Shown here: piece by piece, positions 11,314 through 20,557 of the stretch | Layout of the letters: each line of letters starts with the position of its first letter | Position numbering within the stretch: position 1 is the first letter of the stretch | NCBI RefSeq assembly: GCF_008312835.1 | Contig: NZ_VSKS01000020.1 | Coordinates: forward strand, 62,001-126,000 | Reading direction: 5' to 3' | Length of the DNA: 64,000 nt | Origin: Streptomyces marokkonensis | GTDB lineage: Bacteria > Actinomycetota > Actinomycetes > Streptomycetales > Streptomycetaceae | Program-made: the position numbers and the translations under genes | The notes under the pieces: model-generated | The model's database searches: none | The model's input: only the letters and a program-made list of their open reading frames with translations | Told to the model about the DNA's origin: nothing

Positions 11314-13419
11314 TCACACCGCTGTCGGCACGCGGGGCCGGGGCTCCTCCTCGGGCTCCTCCCGCAGGCCGAAGCGGTCGTGTGCCCGGCGCAGGGGCGC
11401 CGGGGCCCACCAGGCGCGCCGGCCGAGGACGGCCATGGTGGCCGGGACCAGGAGCATCCGGACGACCGTCGCGTCGATCAGGACGGCCAGGGTGAGCCCG
11501 AGGCCGATCTGCAGGATGGGTGAGAACCCGCCCGTCATGAAGGCGCCGAAGACCACCGCCAGGAGCAGCGCCGCGCAGGTGACCACCCGTCCGGAGCGGC
11601 GCAGCCCGGTCACCACGGCCTCGCGGTCGTCGCCGGTGCGCTGCCGGGCCTCGCGCATCCGGGCCAGGATGAACAGCTCGTAGTCCATGGCGAGTCCGAA
11701 CGCGATCGCGACGATCAGCGGTGGCGCGGTGAGGCTGAGCGCGCCCAGCCCCTCGGCGCCCAGCAGCCCCGCCAGATGGCCGTCCTGGAACACCCACACG
11801 ACCACGCCCAGCGCGGCACCCAGACTGAGCAGGGTCGTCGCGATGGTCCGCAGCGGCAGCAGGACGGAGCCGGTGAACGCGAACAGCAGCAGGAAGATCC
11901 CGGCCAGGACGGTCACGGCCGCCCACGGCCCCCGTTCCGCGAGCATCTCGCGGAAGTCGACCAGCCTGGCGGCGGTGCCCGTGACCTCGACCGGTTCGTC
12001 GCCGCGCACCTCCCTTACCCGCTCGACCAGTTCGGTCGCCTCCCGGCCGTCGGTCCCGCCGTGCGGCGGGATCTCGATCACCGCGGCGCCGTCCGGCAGT
12101 TCACGCGTCGCGGCACGCGGCGACAGCGCCCGGATCCGGCCGGCGGTCGCGGCGTCCGCGCCGGGTCCGACGACGACGGTGACCGGCGAGACCCCGGTGC
12201 CCGGCGGGAAGTGCCCGGTGACGGTGTCGTGCAGCTGCCTGGCCTCGGTGTCCGTGGGCAGTTGCCGGGCGTCGCCCACCGCGATGCTCATCCCGGACAC
12301 GGGCAGCGCCAGGACCAGCAGCACCGGGACGACCACGGCCAGGACGGCGACCCTGCGCCGCGCCGCGAAACGGGCGACGCGGGCGAAGAACCGCCCCTCC
12401 TCGCCGCCCCCCGGCGTCTTCGCCGGCGGGATCCGCCCGCCGTACCTCGCCAGCAGCGCGGGCAGCAGGGTCAGCGCGGCCAGCATGTCGATGACGACCA
12501 CGGCGGCGACCGCGAGGCCCATGCTGCGCAGGAACACACTGGGGAACACCAGCAGCCCGGTCAGGCTGACGGCCACCGTGAGTCCGGAGAACAGCACCGT
12601 CCGCCCGGCCGCCGCGACGGTGCGGTGCACCGCCTCGACGACGTCGCCGGTGCGCCGGCGCTCCTCACGGAACCGCACCAGCATCAACAGGGCGTAGTCC
12701 ACCGCGAGTCCGAGGCCCAGCATCGTCGTCACCTGGATCGCGTACACGGAGATGTCGGTGACCGTGCTGAAGACGAACAGCGCCAGGAAGGCCCCCGCGA
12801 TCCCGCTGACCGCGACGATCAGCGGCAGCAGCGCCGACCGGAGCCCGCCGAACACGGCGAGCAGCAGCGCCAGAACCACCGGCAGGGAGATCAGCTCCGC
12901 GTTCTTCACGTCCTCCTGGGCCCGCTCACCGAGCTGCTTCCCCAGCAACGGGCCGCCGCTCACATGGACATCGGGCGCGTCGATCTCCCGGATCCGGTCG
13001 GCCGCCGCGTCGAGCGTGCGCTCCTCGGCGTCGTCCAGTCCGCCCTTCAGCGCGACGGAGATGATCAGCGCCTGCCCGTCCCCGGCGGTCAGACCGGGCG
13101 TGGTGTACGGGTCGGGCACGGCGGCGACCCCGGCGACCTTCCGGACGTCTGCCACGGCCCGCTCGACGTCGGCGCGCAGCTCCGGGTCCGAGACGGCGGT
13201 GCCGGCCACCACGCCGGTGACCGACTCGCCCGCCGGGTCCACCCGGTCCAGGTACTGGGCGGCCGAGTCCGACTCGGTCCCGGGCACTTCGGGCACGTTG
13301 TCGGAGAGCCGCGCGAAGACTCCCGTCCCCAGGCCGAAGCCCAGCAGCAGAAAGAGCCCCCACAGGAGCATCACGGTCAAGGGGCGGCGGGTGGCCGCCC
13401 GGGCAAGTGCGGAAAGCAC
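11314..13419 (-). CDS. MMPL/RND-family membrane exporter
   Basis: The 701-residue protein has the MMPL layout: one N-terminal membrane helix (PLTVMLLWGLFLLLGFGLG), a soluble periplasmic-side domain, a bundle of about five helices, and a second copy of the same plan. Conserved segments include VDYALLMLVRFREE in the first half and GLAMDYELFILARMRE in the second, which carry the polar residues used for proton coupling. Family members export lipids or drugs. The GTG at 13419 is preferred because GGGAGG precedes it; the frame is open a further 11 codons. It lies 131 bp downstream of the two-component regulator gene on the same strand and may be its target (inference). Confidence 0.9.
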   Translation of the reverse strand: MLSALARAATRRPLTVMLLWGLFLLLGFGLGTGVFARLSDNVPEVPGTESDSAAQYLDRVDPAGESVTGVVAGTAVSDPELRADVERAVADVRKVAGVAAVPDPYTTPGLTAGDGQALIISVALKGGLDDAEERTLDAAADRIREIDAPDVHVSGGPLLGKQLGERAQEDVKNAELISLPVVLALLLAVFGGLRSALLPLIVAVSGIAGAFLALFVFSTVTDISVYAIQVTTMLGLGLAVDYALLMLVRFREERRRTGDVVEAVHRTVAAAGRTVLFSGLTVAVSLTGLLVFPSVFLRSMGLAVAAVVVIDMLAALTLLPALLARYGGRIPPAKTPGGGEEGRFFARVARFAARRRVAVLAVVVPVLLVLALPVSGMSIAVGDARQLPTDTEARQLHDTVTGHFPPGTGVSPVTVVVGPGADAATAGRIRALSPRAATRELPDGAAVIEIPPHGGTDGREATELVERVREVRGDEPVEVTGTAARLVDFREMLAERGPWAAVTVLAGIFLLLFAFTGSVLLPLRTIATTLLSLGAALGVVVWVFQDGHLAGLLGAEGLGALSLTAPPLIVAIAFGLAMDYELFILARMREARQRTGDDREAVVTGLRRSGRVVTCAALLLAVVFGAFMTGGFSPILQIGLGLTLAVLIDATVVRMLLVPATMAVLGRRAWWAPAPLRRAHDRFGLREEPEEEPRPRVPTAV

Positions 13420-13550
13420 GGTCCCTCCCGGCGGGTGATGCGGCGTCAACACGCCTCAGACTCGTGCCGGGGGCCGGGTCGACGGATCGCCGGAGGGAGC
13501 GGTTCGCGGCCCTCGCCCGTACGGGGGAGACGGCCGCCCCCTCTCACTCC

Positions 13551-14222
13551 TCAGGGGGAGCCGGGCGTGATCAGCCCCGTCTCGTACGCGCAGATCACCG
13601 CCTGCACCCGGTCCCTGAGACCGAGCTTGCTGAGCACGTTGCTCACATGCGTCTTCACGGTGTGCTCACTGACGAACAGGGTCGTCGCGATCTCCGCGTT
13701 CGACAGCCCCCGGGCCAGCAGCCGCAAGGTCTCCACCTCGCGGGCGGTGAGCGCGTCCAGGCGCCGGGGTGTCGCGGCGTCGGCGGTGGCGTGCTCCCGG
13801 CGGCGCCGCACGATGTCCGCCACCAGCCGCCGCGTCACCGCCGGGGCGAGCAGCGAGTCACCGGCCGCGACCACCCGCACCGCGTGCACGAGGTCGTCGC
13901 GGCGGACGTCCTTCAGCAGAAAGCCGCTGGCACCGGCGTACAACGCCTCGTACACGTACTCGTCCAGGTCGAACGTGGTCAGCATGACCACCTTGCAGCC
14001 CGACTGCGCGCACACCCTGCGGGCCGCCTCCAGACCGTCCATCACCGGCATGCGGATGTCGAGCAGCAGCACGTCCGGCGTGTGCCGGCGGACCGCCGCG
14101 ACGGCCTCCTCGCCGTCACCGGCCTCGGCGACCACCTCGATGTCGTCCTGGGCGTCGAGGATCATGCCGAAGCCGGCCCGGACCAGCTCCTGGTCGTCGG
14201 CGACGACCACCCGGATGCTCAC
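13551..14222 (-). CDS. NarL/LuxR-family response regulator
   Basis: The 223-residue protein has an N-terminal receiver domain (VVVADDQELVRAGF; phospho-acceptor Asp55 in LLLDIRMPVMDG; switch Thr in VVMLTTFD; Lys in FLLKD) and a C-terminal LuxR HTH (LTAREVETLRLLARG through SEHTVKTHVSNVLSKL). It acts as a phosphorylation-dependent transcription factor for the adjacent kinase. Its start overlaps the kinase stop by 4 bp (ATGA, 14219-14222). The MMPL exporter gene follows on the same strand. Confidence 0.95.
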   Translation of the reverse strand: MSIRVVVADDQELVRAGFGMILDAQDDIEVVAEAGDGEEAVAAVRRHTPDVLLLDIRMPVMDGLEAARRVCAQSGCKVVMLTTFDLDEYVYEALYAGASGFLLKDVRRDDLVHAVRVVAAGDSLLAPAVTRRLVADIVRRRREHATADAATPRRLDALTAREVETLRLLARGLSNAEIATTLFVSEHTVKTHVSNVLSKLGLRDRVQAVICAYETGLITPGSP

Positions 14223-15415
14223 CCGAGGGCCCCTTCGCGGTCGGCGGCCGCGGGCAGCCGTACGACGACCCGGAAGCCGCCGTCCGGGCCGCCGCCGGTC
14301 TCGGCGCTGCCGCCGCAGGCCGCGGCCCGCTCCCGGATGCCGATCAGCCCGTGGCCGCCGGCCGGCCCGGACGGGCCCCGTCCGTCGTCCGTCACCGTGA
14401 GGGTCACCTGGTCCTCCGCCCAGTCCAGCTCGACCACCGCGCGGGAAGCACGGGCGTGCTTCACGGTGTTGGTGAGCGCTTCCTGGACCACACGGTAGGC
14501 CGCGACCTCGGTGTCCGAGGACAGCGGGCAGGGTTCGCCCCTGGTGCGCAGTTCGGTGCGCAGCCCCGTGGACTGCTGAACCTGGCGGACCAGGCCGGGC
14601 AGGGCCGTCATGCCCGGCTGCGGAAACCGCCGCCCCGTCCCGCCGCCCGGCCGCTCCTCCTTCAGCACCCCGAGGATGCGGCGCAGTTGGGCCATCGCGT
14701 CCCGCCCGGTCGCCGCGATGGTGTCGAACGTCGCCTCGGCGCGCTCGGGGTCCTTGCGCACCACGACCGGCCCGGCCTCCGCCTGCACCACCATCAGACT
14801 CACCGCGTGCGCCAGGATGTCGTGCATGTCCCGGGCGATCCGGGCGCGTTCCTCGGCCCTCGCCCGCGCGGTGTCCGCGGCCCGCTCACGCTCCAGCCGA
14901 CGGGCCCGGTCCTCCAGCTCCGTCGTGTAGGCGCGCTGCACGTGAGCGAGCATCCCCAGGGCGTAGGCGCAGACGAGTCCCATCAGATGGAAGGCGTACT
15001 CGAAGGGCTCCTTGTCCGTCTGGTGCTGCATGGTCGTGACGACCCCGGTCACCCAGCCCGCGAGCATCATCCTGCGCTGCCAGGGCCGTGCCACGGTGGC
15101 CAGGGTGTACAGGACGACCATCCCGCCGTACATCACGTCGGGCGGGGGCGCGTGGTAAAGGGCCTGCGCCGGGGTGGCGGCCGACACGGCCCACGCGGTC
15201 GTGCAGGGGGCGCGCCGCCGCCAGATCAGCGGTACGGCCGTGGCGGCGCCGAGCAGCCAGCCCTGCCAGGTCAGCGGGTCGTCGCCCTCGCCGGGAAAGA
15301 TCCACTGCAGGGAGACGGCGAACAGCACGAGCGCGGCGAGCGCCGTGTCGAGGGCGTACGGATTCACCGGACGCCGGCGGGTGAGGACCGGCGGGAGGAC
15401 GGACCGGAGGGACAT
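14219..15415 (-). CDS. Two-component sensor histidine kinase (HisKA_3 type)
   Basis: The 398-residue protein has an N-terminal region of about five membrane helices with short loops and no large extracellular sensor domain, suggesting it senses the membrane itself. A coiled segment leads to the dimerisation box RARIARDMHDILAHAVSL with the phospho-accepting His, then a HATPase_c domain (TDDGRGPSGPAGGHGLIGIRE). Kinases of this layout often control adjacent exporter genes. It is the upstream partner of the overlapping response regulator. The signal is unknown. Confidence 0.93.
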   Translation of the reverse strand: MSLRSVLPPVLTRRRPVNPYALDTALAALVLFAVSLQWIFPGEGDDPLTWQGWLLGAATAVPLIWRRRAPCTTAWAVSAATPAQALYHAPPPDVMYGGMVVLYTLATVARPWQRRMMLAGWVTGVVTTMQHQTDKEPFEYAFHLMGLVCAYALGMLAHVQRAYTTELEDRARRLERERAADTARARAEERARIARDMHDILAHAVSLMVVQAEAGPVVVRKDPERAEATFDTIAATGRDAMAQLRRILGVLKEERPGGGTGRRFPQPGMTALPGLVRQVQQSTGLRTELRTRGEPCPLSSDTEVAAYRVVQEALTNTVKHARASRAVVELDWAEDQVTLTVTDDGRGPSGPAGGHGLIGIRERAAACGGSAETGGGPDGGFRVVVRLPAAADREGALG

Positions 15416-16075
15416 GAGCGGCTCCTCGGGGCGGGGGCCGTCCCAGTATCACGAGGGCCCGGGAGCCCGGTCCTCACCGGTGAGAGGGATTTCGCGGCGC
15501 CGGAGAGGACGGTCCGTGCCCCGGCCGACGGGCCCCGGTCCCGGCCCGTCCGACGTCCGGCTGCGGCCCGGGGGCATGCGTGGCGGCGCGCGGGAGGTGA
15601 TCCGGGGAGCGGGGCGGACGGGGCACGGACGGTCACTGGGCCGTCCCCGCGCCGGGCTGGTGCGGGGGCTGTCGGTGCGGGGCGCTGGAGCGTGGGGCCG
15701 GGCCGGAGCACCGAAGTGCGGTACGACGACCGGCACGGCGGCGGCCGCGGTCCTTGTCCGCGTACCGACCGCGGCCACCGGACGGCGTCCCCGGTGATCT
15801 GCCGGCCGTTCACCGTGACGCCCGAGTGCGGTGGTCCGTCGAAGGGCGGGCCGGGACGGGGAGGGCGCGGGGTTCGGGTCGGGTGGCCGGTGGTGAGGTC
15901 GGCGCGGGGAGCCGGGTGGTGTCCGCTCGCCGGCCGTGACGCTCGCGTGCGGTGGTCCGTCGAAGGGCGGGCCGGGGCGGGGGAGGCGGGCGCGGCGCGG
16001 TGGTGCGGAGCCCGTCGTGGGGGCCGCGCCGCGAGTAGGGTCGTCCCCGTTCGTCGTGGTGGGAAGGGTGCGGAT
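15416..16075. other. 660-bp intergenic region between kinase and GH4 genes
   Basis: No convincing gene was found on either strand; the long open frames here are by-products of extreme GC content and have no recognisable protein features. It must hold the promoters of both divergent genes. The one clear structure is a direct repeat of about 54 bp (15814-15867 and 15935-15988). Confidence 0.6.
15814..15988. repeat. Pair of about 54-bp direct repeats
   Basis: Two near-identical copies, 15814-15867 and 15935-15988, start CGTGACGC and share an uninterrupted GTGCGGTGGTCCGTCGAAGG core followed by GCGGGCCGGG. The copies are 121 bp apart, differ at a few positions, and are each preceded by GCCGGCCGT. 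The function is unknown. Confidence 0.7.
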
Positions 16076-17413
16076 GTGAGGCTGACGATTCTGGGCGGCG
16101 GAGGGTTCCGCGTGCCGCTGGTGTACGGGGCGCTGCTCGGGGACCACGCCGAGGGGCGGGTGACCCGGGTCGTCCTGCACGACGTGGACGCCGGCCGGCT
16201 GCGGGCGATCGCCCGGGTCCTGGCCGAGCAGGCCGCCGGCGTGCCCGACGCTCCCGAGGTGACCACGACCACCGACCTCGACGAGGCACTGCGCGGCGCC
16301 GACTTCGTCTTCTCGGCGATCCGCGTCGGCGGCCTGGAGGGCAGGGCGCACGACGAACGCGTCGCCCTCGCCGAGGGCGTGCTCGGCCAGGAGACGGTCG
16401 GCGCGGGCGGCATCGCCTACGGTCTGCGCACCGTGCCCGTCGCCGTGGACATCGCCCGCCGGGTGGCCCGCCTCGCCCCCGACGCCTGGGTCATCAACTT
16501 CACCAACCCGGCCGGCCTGGTCACCGAGGCCATGTCCCGCCACCTCGGCGACCGCGTCATCGGCATCTGCGACTCACCGGTCGGCCTCGGCCGCCGTATC
16601 GCCAGGGTGCTCGGCGCGCGGCCGCGGGAGGCGTGGATCGACTACGTCGGCCTCAACCACCTCGGCTGGGTGCGCGGTCTGCGCGTCGCCGGCCGGGACC
16701 GGCTCCCCGGCCTGCTGGCCGACCCCGCCCTGCTCGGCTCCTTCGAGGAGGGCAGGCTCTTCGGCGCCGACTGGCTGCGGTCCCTGGGCGCGATCCCCAA
16801 CGAGTACCTGCACTACTACTACTTCAACCGCGAGGCCGTGGACTCCTACCGGCGGGCCGGGCGGACCCGGGGCGCGTTCCTGCACGACCAGCAGGCCCGC
16901 TTCTACGCCGGGACGGACGACCCCGGCGTCTCCGCCCTCGCCCTGTGGGACCGCACCCGCGCCGAGCGCGAGGCCACCTACATGTCCGAGAACCGGGAAG
17001 CGGCGGGCGCGGGCGAGCGCGAGGCCGACGACCTGTCCGGCGGCTACGAGAAGGTGGCCCTCGCCCTGATGCGGGCCGTCGCCCGCGACGAACGCACCAC
17101 CCTGATCCTCAACGTCCGCAACCGCGGCACCCTCTCGCCGCTGGACGCCGACGCCGTGATCGAGGTGCCCTGTCTCGTGGACGCCGGTGGCGCGCACCCC
17201 GTCTCCGTCGGCCCGCTGCCCGACCACGCCACCGGACTGGTCTGCGCCGTCAAGGCCGTCGAACGCGAGGTGCTCGCCGCCGCACGGTCGGGTTCCCGCG
17301 CGACCGCGGTGAAGGCGTTCGCGCTGCACCCGCTCGTGGACTCGGTGAACGTGGCCCGCCGTCTCGTCGACGGCTACACCGCCGTCCACCCTGGCCTCGC
17401 CTATCTCGCATAG
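16076..17413 (+). CDS. GH4 family NAD-dependent 6-phospho-beta-glucosidase-like enzyme
   Basis: The 445-residue protein shows the unusual NAD/Mn-dependent GH4 mechanism signature: N-terminal dinucleotide fold LTILGGGGFRVPLVYGALL, GQETVGAGG, INFTNPAGLVTEA, CDSPVGLG (metal-ligand Cys) and YVGLNHLGWV (metal-ligand His). GH4 enzymes of this subtype cleave 6-phosphorylated beta-glucosides brought in by PTS, by an oxidation-elimination route. The GTG at 16076 is placed directly before the Rossmann strand and has a purine-rich site upstream. No transporter gene is adjacent, so the natural substrate is uncertain. Confidence 0.9.
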   Translation: MRLTILGGGGFRVPLVYGALLGDHAEGRVTRVVLHDVDAGRLRAIARVLAEQAAGVPDAPEVTTTTDLDEALRGADFVFSAIRVGGLEGRAHDERVALAEGVLGQETVGAGGIAYGLRTVPVAVDIARRVARLAPDAWVINFTNPAGLVTEAMSRHLGDRVIGICDSPVGLGRRIARVLGARPREAWIDYVGLNHLGWVRGLRVAGRDRLPGLLADPALLGSFEEGRLFGADWLRSLGAIPNEYLHYYYFNREAVDSYRRAGRTRGAFLHDQQARFYAGTDDPGVSALALWDRTRAEREATYMSENREAAGAGEREADDLSGGYEKVALALMRAVARDERTTLILNVRNRGTLSPLDADAVIEVPCLVDAGGAHPVSVGPLPDHATGLVCAVKAVEREVLAAARSGSRATAVKAFALHPLVDSVNVARRLVDGYTAVHPGLAYLA

Positions 17414-17416
17414 CCG

Positions 17417-17443
17417 CGGCCGGCCATGGCTTCGGGCCGGCCG
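17417..17443 (+). terminator. Hairpin after the GH4 gene
   Basis: CGGCCGGCC (17417-17425) and GGCCGGCCG (17435-17443) flank a 9-nt loop, starting 3 bp after the GH4 stop. It is a candidate terminator facing the convergent ATP-grasp gene. Confidence 0.5.
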
Positions 17444-17589
17444 GTCGCCCCCCGTGACAGCGACCGACCGACCCGAGCCCCCCGTTCCCCCGTGCTTCCC
17501 CCCGGCGGCTTCCCCAGTCGCCTACACCATCAAGAGCACCGGGCCCGGCCCCTGATACACCCCTGGCGGAAATTTCCCCGGAGAATTTT

Positions 17590-18729
17590 TCACCAGCGTG
17601 CCCCGGTCGCCGTCCGCGGTTCCACGGGCGCCGCCGGAGCCGGTACGGCACCCAGCGCGGGCGCGGGCGCGGCCGCGGGCACCTCCGCGCGCTGCTGCGG
17701 CAACGGCACCGGCAGCAACGGACGCGGACCGGCCACCACCGAGTAGTCCTGTCCGAGGAACGGCGGCACCAGCTCGCCGGGGTCGTCACCGAGCGCCAGC
17801 CGCACGGCGGCCCACGGGGCGTTCACCCCGCACAGCGACAACTGGTGCAGCCCGCCCGCCGGCCGGGTGTTGACGTCCATGAGCACGGGCCGCTCACCGA
17901 GCATCCGGAACTGGATGTTCGACAGGTGGTGCAGACCGAAGCCCTCCGCGATCCGCCGCGCCGGCTCCAGCCACCGGTCGTCCAGGGTGAAGCCCCTGCG
18001 CCGGCCGTTCTTGGTGCGTCCCACCGCCATCCGGACGCGATTGTCGGGCCCGGTCAGGCAGTCCACCGACACCTCGGGCTGCTCCAGCCGCGGCATCACC
18101 AGCCAGTCCACCGGCTCCTCGGCCCGCCGCACGGCGTCGAGCACCAGGCCGAGCGGCACGTACGGGCTCGGGAAACCGCTCAGCTGCGTGAGCGAGAAGG
18201 GGGCACGTGTGATCATCCGGAACCCGACCCCGCCCGCCCCGGACGCGGGCTTGAAACAGGCCCGGTACCCGCGCCCCTCCAGCTCGTCGACCGCCGCGAC
18301 GAGTTCGTCCGCGCCACGCACCCGCCACCACGGCGGTACGGGCACCCCGATCGCCTGGACCGCCTCGTAGGCGATCACCTTGTCCTGGAACACGGCCACG
18401 GCCTCGGGCGGGGGCGCCAGCAGCGCCGTGCCGAGCGCCTCGAACTCGGCGCGGTGCGCGACGATCGCCGACTGGTGCAGCCGGGGCACGAACACGTCGA
18501 TGCCGCGCCGCTCGCACTGGATGAGCGCGTACTCGACGTACGCGGCCGGGGACAGGCCCTCGGGCTCCGGTTCGGCGGTGTCGGCGGCGGCCAGCACGGG
18601 GGAGTCGGGGTCGCCGTGGGTGGCATGGATCTCGACGGCCCGGTCGCTGGGATTTCTCCGCAGCTGATCCATGAAGAACACGTTCTCCGCGTACGTGCGG
18701 TTGAGCCAGACGCGTACGCAAGAGACCAT
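17590..18729 (-). CDS. ATP-grasp domain protein
   Basis: The 379-residue protein has a pre-ATP-grasp region (residues 1-100) followed by an ATP-grasp fold: the lysine-containing CFKPASGAGGVGFR, and metal-binding FRMLGERPVLMDVNTRPAGG near residue 300. Such enzymes ligate a carboxylate to an amine or thiol through an acyl phosphate. The substrate is unknown. The last 50 residues are Ala/Pro-rich and probably disordered. It is divergent from the metallophosphoesterase/PPTase pair across 237 bp; the same three genes are neighbours in S. coelicolor (from memory), hinting at a shared role. Confidence 0.85.
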   Translation of the reverse strand: MVSCVRVWLNRTYAENVFFMDQLRRNPSDRAVEIHATHGDPDSPVLAAADTAEPEPEGLSPAAYVEYALIQCERRGIDVFVPRLHQSAIVAHRAEFEALGTALLAPPPEAVAVFQDKVIAYEAVQAIGVPVPPWWRVRGADELVAAVDELEGRGYRACFKPASGAGGVGFRMITRAPFSLTQLSGFPSPYVPLGLVLDAVRRAEEPVDWLVMPRLEQPEVSVDCLTGPDNRVRMAVGRTKNGRRRGFTLDDRWLEPARRIAEGFGLHHLSNIQFRMLGERPVLMDVNTRPAGGLHQLSLCGVNAPWAAVRLALGDDPGELVPPFLGQDYSVVAGPRPLLPVPLPQQRAEVPAAAPAPALGAVPAPAAPVEPRTATGARW

Positions 18730-18966
18730 GCAGGCCGCCTTTCACGGTTCGCGGGCAGGGCTCAGCGGCCCGTTGCCCGGGCAGAGGTGGGGAGGGTCAC
18801 CAAACCGCCCTGTGCGAAGGGCGTTTCACGGCGGTGGTGTCGGGGCGATCATACGGCTTCGGCGGCTGCCGCTGACACCACGTGCGGGAGACGGGTCGTG
18901 CTTGTTCCGGCGGCACGGATGTGATCTCGTGGTGGTGCTCGGTGACGGCTGAAGGGACCACGGGTG

Positions 18967-19824
18967 ATGTCGGGGACAGGCGGCGGCGGACAGCTGTGGG
19001 CTATCAGCGATCTGCACATCGGCTACGCCGAGAACCGTGCCCTGGTCGAAGCCATGAGGCCCGCTTCGGACGAGGACTGGCTGCTGGTGGCCGGTGACGT
19101 CGCGGAGACCGTGGAGGACATCCGCTGGGCCCTCAAGACCCTCGCCGGCCGGTTCGCCAAGGTCGTCTGGGCGCCCGGCAACCACGAGCTGTGGACCCAC
19201 CCGAGCGATCCGGTCACCCTGCGCGGCGTCGCCCGCTACGACCATCTGGTCGAACAGTGCCGCGACCTCGGAGTGATCACCCCCGAGGACCCCTACCCCG
19301 TCTGGGAGGGACCCGGCGGCCCGGTGGCCGTCGCACCGCTCTTCCTGCTGTACGACTACACGTTCCTCCCGCCCGGCTGCGTCACCAAGGACGAAGGGCT
19401 GGAGTACGCGCACGGCACCGGTGTCGTCTGCGCCGACGAGCACCTGCTGCACCCCGACCCCTACCCGAGCCGGGAGGACTGGTGCCGGGCCCGGGTCGAA
19501 GGGACGGAGCGCCGGCTCGCCGAGCTGCCCGACGGTCTGCCCGTCGTCCTCGTCAACCACTACCCGCTGCACCGCCATCCGACGGAGGTGCTCTGGTACC
19601 CGGAGTTCGCCATGTGGTGCGGCACCGCGCTGACCGACGACTGGCACCGCAGATTCCCCGTCCACACGGTGGTCTACGGCCATCTGCACATCCCCCGCAC
19701 CACCTGGCAGGACGGTGTCCGCTTCGAGGAGGTGTCGGTGGGCTACCCGCGCGAGTGGCGCAAACGGAACCGGCCACCGGGGCGGCTGCGCCGGATCGTG
19801 CCCGGGGAGGGTGAGGGACGATGA
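18967..19824 (+). CDS. Metallophosphoesterase, PptH-like (phosphopantetheinyl hydrolase candidate)
   Basis: The 285-residue protein carries the full set of calcineurin-type metal motifs: ISDLHIGY (D-x-H), VAGDVAET (GD), PGNHELW (GNHE), NHYPLH and YGHLHIP (GHxH). It sits directly upstream of, and overlaps by ATGA, a PptT-like phosphopantetheinyl transferase. The same arrangement exists in Mycobacterium tuberculosis, where PptH (Rv2795c) removes phosphopantetheine from carrier proteins charged by PptT (Rv2794c). By analogy this would be the hydrolase; activity is inferred. GTG at 18964 is an alternative start; both follow GAAGGGA. Confidence 0.88.
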   Translation: MSGTGGGGQLWAISDLHIGYAENRALVEAMRPASDEDWLLVAGDVAETVEDIRWALKTLAGRFAKVVWAPGNHELWTHPSDPVTLRGVARYDHLVEQCRDLGVITPEDPYPVWEGPGGPVAVAPLFLLYDYTFLPPGCVTKDEGLEYAHGTGVVCADEHLLHPDPYPSREDWCRARVEGTERRLAELPDGLPVVLVNHYPLHRHPTEVLWYPEFAMWCGTALTDDWHRRFPVHTVVYGHLHIPRTTWQDGVRFEEVSVGYPREWRKRNRPPGRLRRIVPGEGEGR

Positions 19825-20498
19825 TCGAGGAACTGCTGCCGCAGACGGTGGTCGCCGTCGAGGCCTACGGCGACGAGGGCGTCGACGCCCCGCTGTACCC
19901 GGAGGAGGAGGCGCAGGTGGAGCGGGCGGTGCTCAAACGCCGCCGCGAGTTCACCGCCGTACGTGCCTGCGCCCGCCGCGCGATGGAGAAGCTCGGTGTG
20001 CCGCCGCAGCCCGTGCTGCCGGGAGAGCGCGGCGCCCCGCTCTGGCCGGACGGGCTGGCCGGCAGTATGACCCACTGCCGCGGCTACTGCGCCGCCGCCC
20101 TGGTCCGCGCCGATGACCTGGCGTCCGTCGGCATCGACGCCGAGCTCCACGGACCGCTGCCCGAGGGCGTCCTGCCCGCCGTGGCGCTGCCCGCGGAGGC
20201 GGAGCGGATCACCCGGCTGACCGGGGAACTGCCCGCCGTGCACTGGGACCGGCTGCTGTTCAGCGCCAAGGAGTCCGTCTACAAGGCGTGGTTCCCGCTC
20301 ACCGGGAAGTGGCTGGACTTCCAGGAGGCGGACATCGACCTCTTCGCCGACGCCGGGGAAGCCGCTCAGGGCGGATTCCGCGCCACCCTGCTCGTGCCCG
20401 GCCCGCTGGTGGGCGGGCGCCGCGTGGACCACTTCACCGGCCGCTGGACCGCCCGGGGCGGCCTCGTCGTCACGGCGATCGCGGTCCCGCACACCTGA
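19821..20498 (+). CDS. 4'-phosphopantetheinyl transferase (EntD/PptT-like)
   Basis: The 225-residue enzyme transfers the phosphopantetheine arm of CoA to a serine of acyl or peptidyl carrier proteins, activating fatty acid, polyketide and non-ribosomal peptide synthases. Key motifs are visible: GSMTHCRGYCAAAL, the metal-binding VGIDAE, and the family signature FSAKESVYKAWFPLTGKWLDF. Length fits the Sfp/EntD class. It is translationally coupled to the upstream metallophosphoesterase. From memory the S. coelicolor counterpart is SCO6673. As a broad-specificity PPTase it may serve several secondary metabolite pathways. Confidence 0.94.
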   Translation: MIEELLPQTVVAVEAYGDEGVDAPLYPEEEAQVERAVLKRRREFTAVRACARRAMEKLGVPPQPVLPGERGAPLWPDGLAGSMTHCRGYCAAALVRADDLASVGIDAELHGPLPEGVLPAVALPAEAERITRLTGELPAVHWDRLLFSAKESVYKAWFPLTGKWLDFQEADIDLFADAGEAAQGGFRATLLVPGPLVGGRRVDHFTGRWTARGGLVVTAIAVPHT

Positions 20499-20502
20499 CA
20501 GC

Positions 20503-20531
20503 GGCGCCCCGGGGCGGCGTGACCCGCCGCC
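20503..20531 (+). terminator. GC-rich hairpin after the PPTase gene
   Basis: GGCGGCG (20513-20519) pairs with CGCCGCC (20525-20531) around a 5-nt loop, next to the palindromic GCCCCGGGGC. It is a candidate bidirectional terminator between the PPTase and the convergent small gene. Confidence 0.45.
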
Positions 20532-20557
20532 GCGGGACGCCCGGCGCGGCGGCCGGC

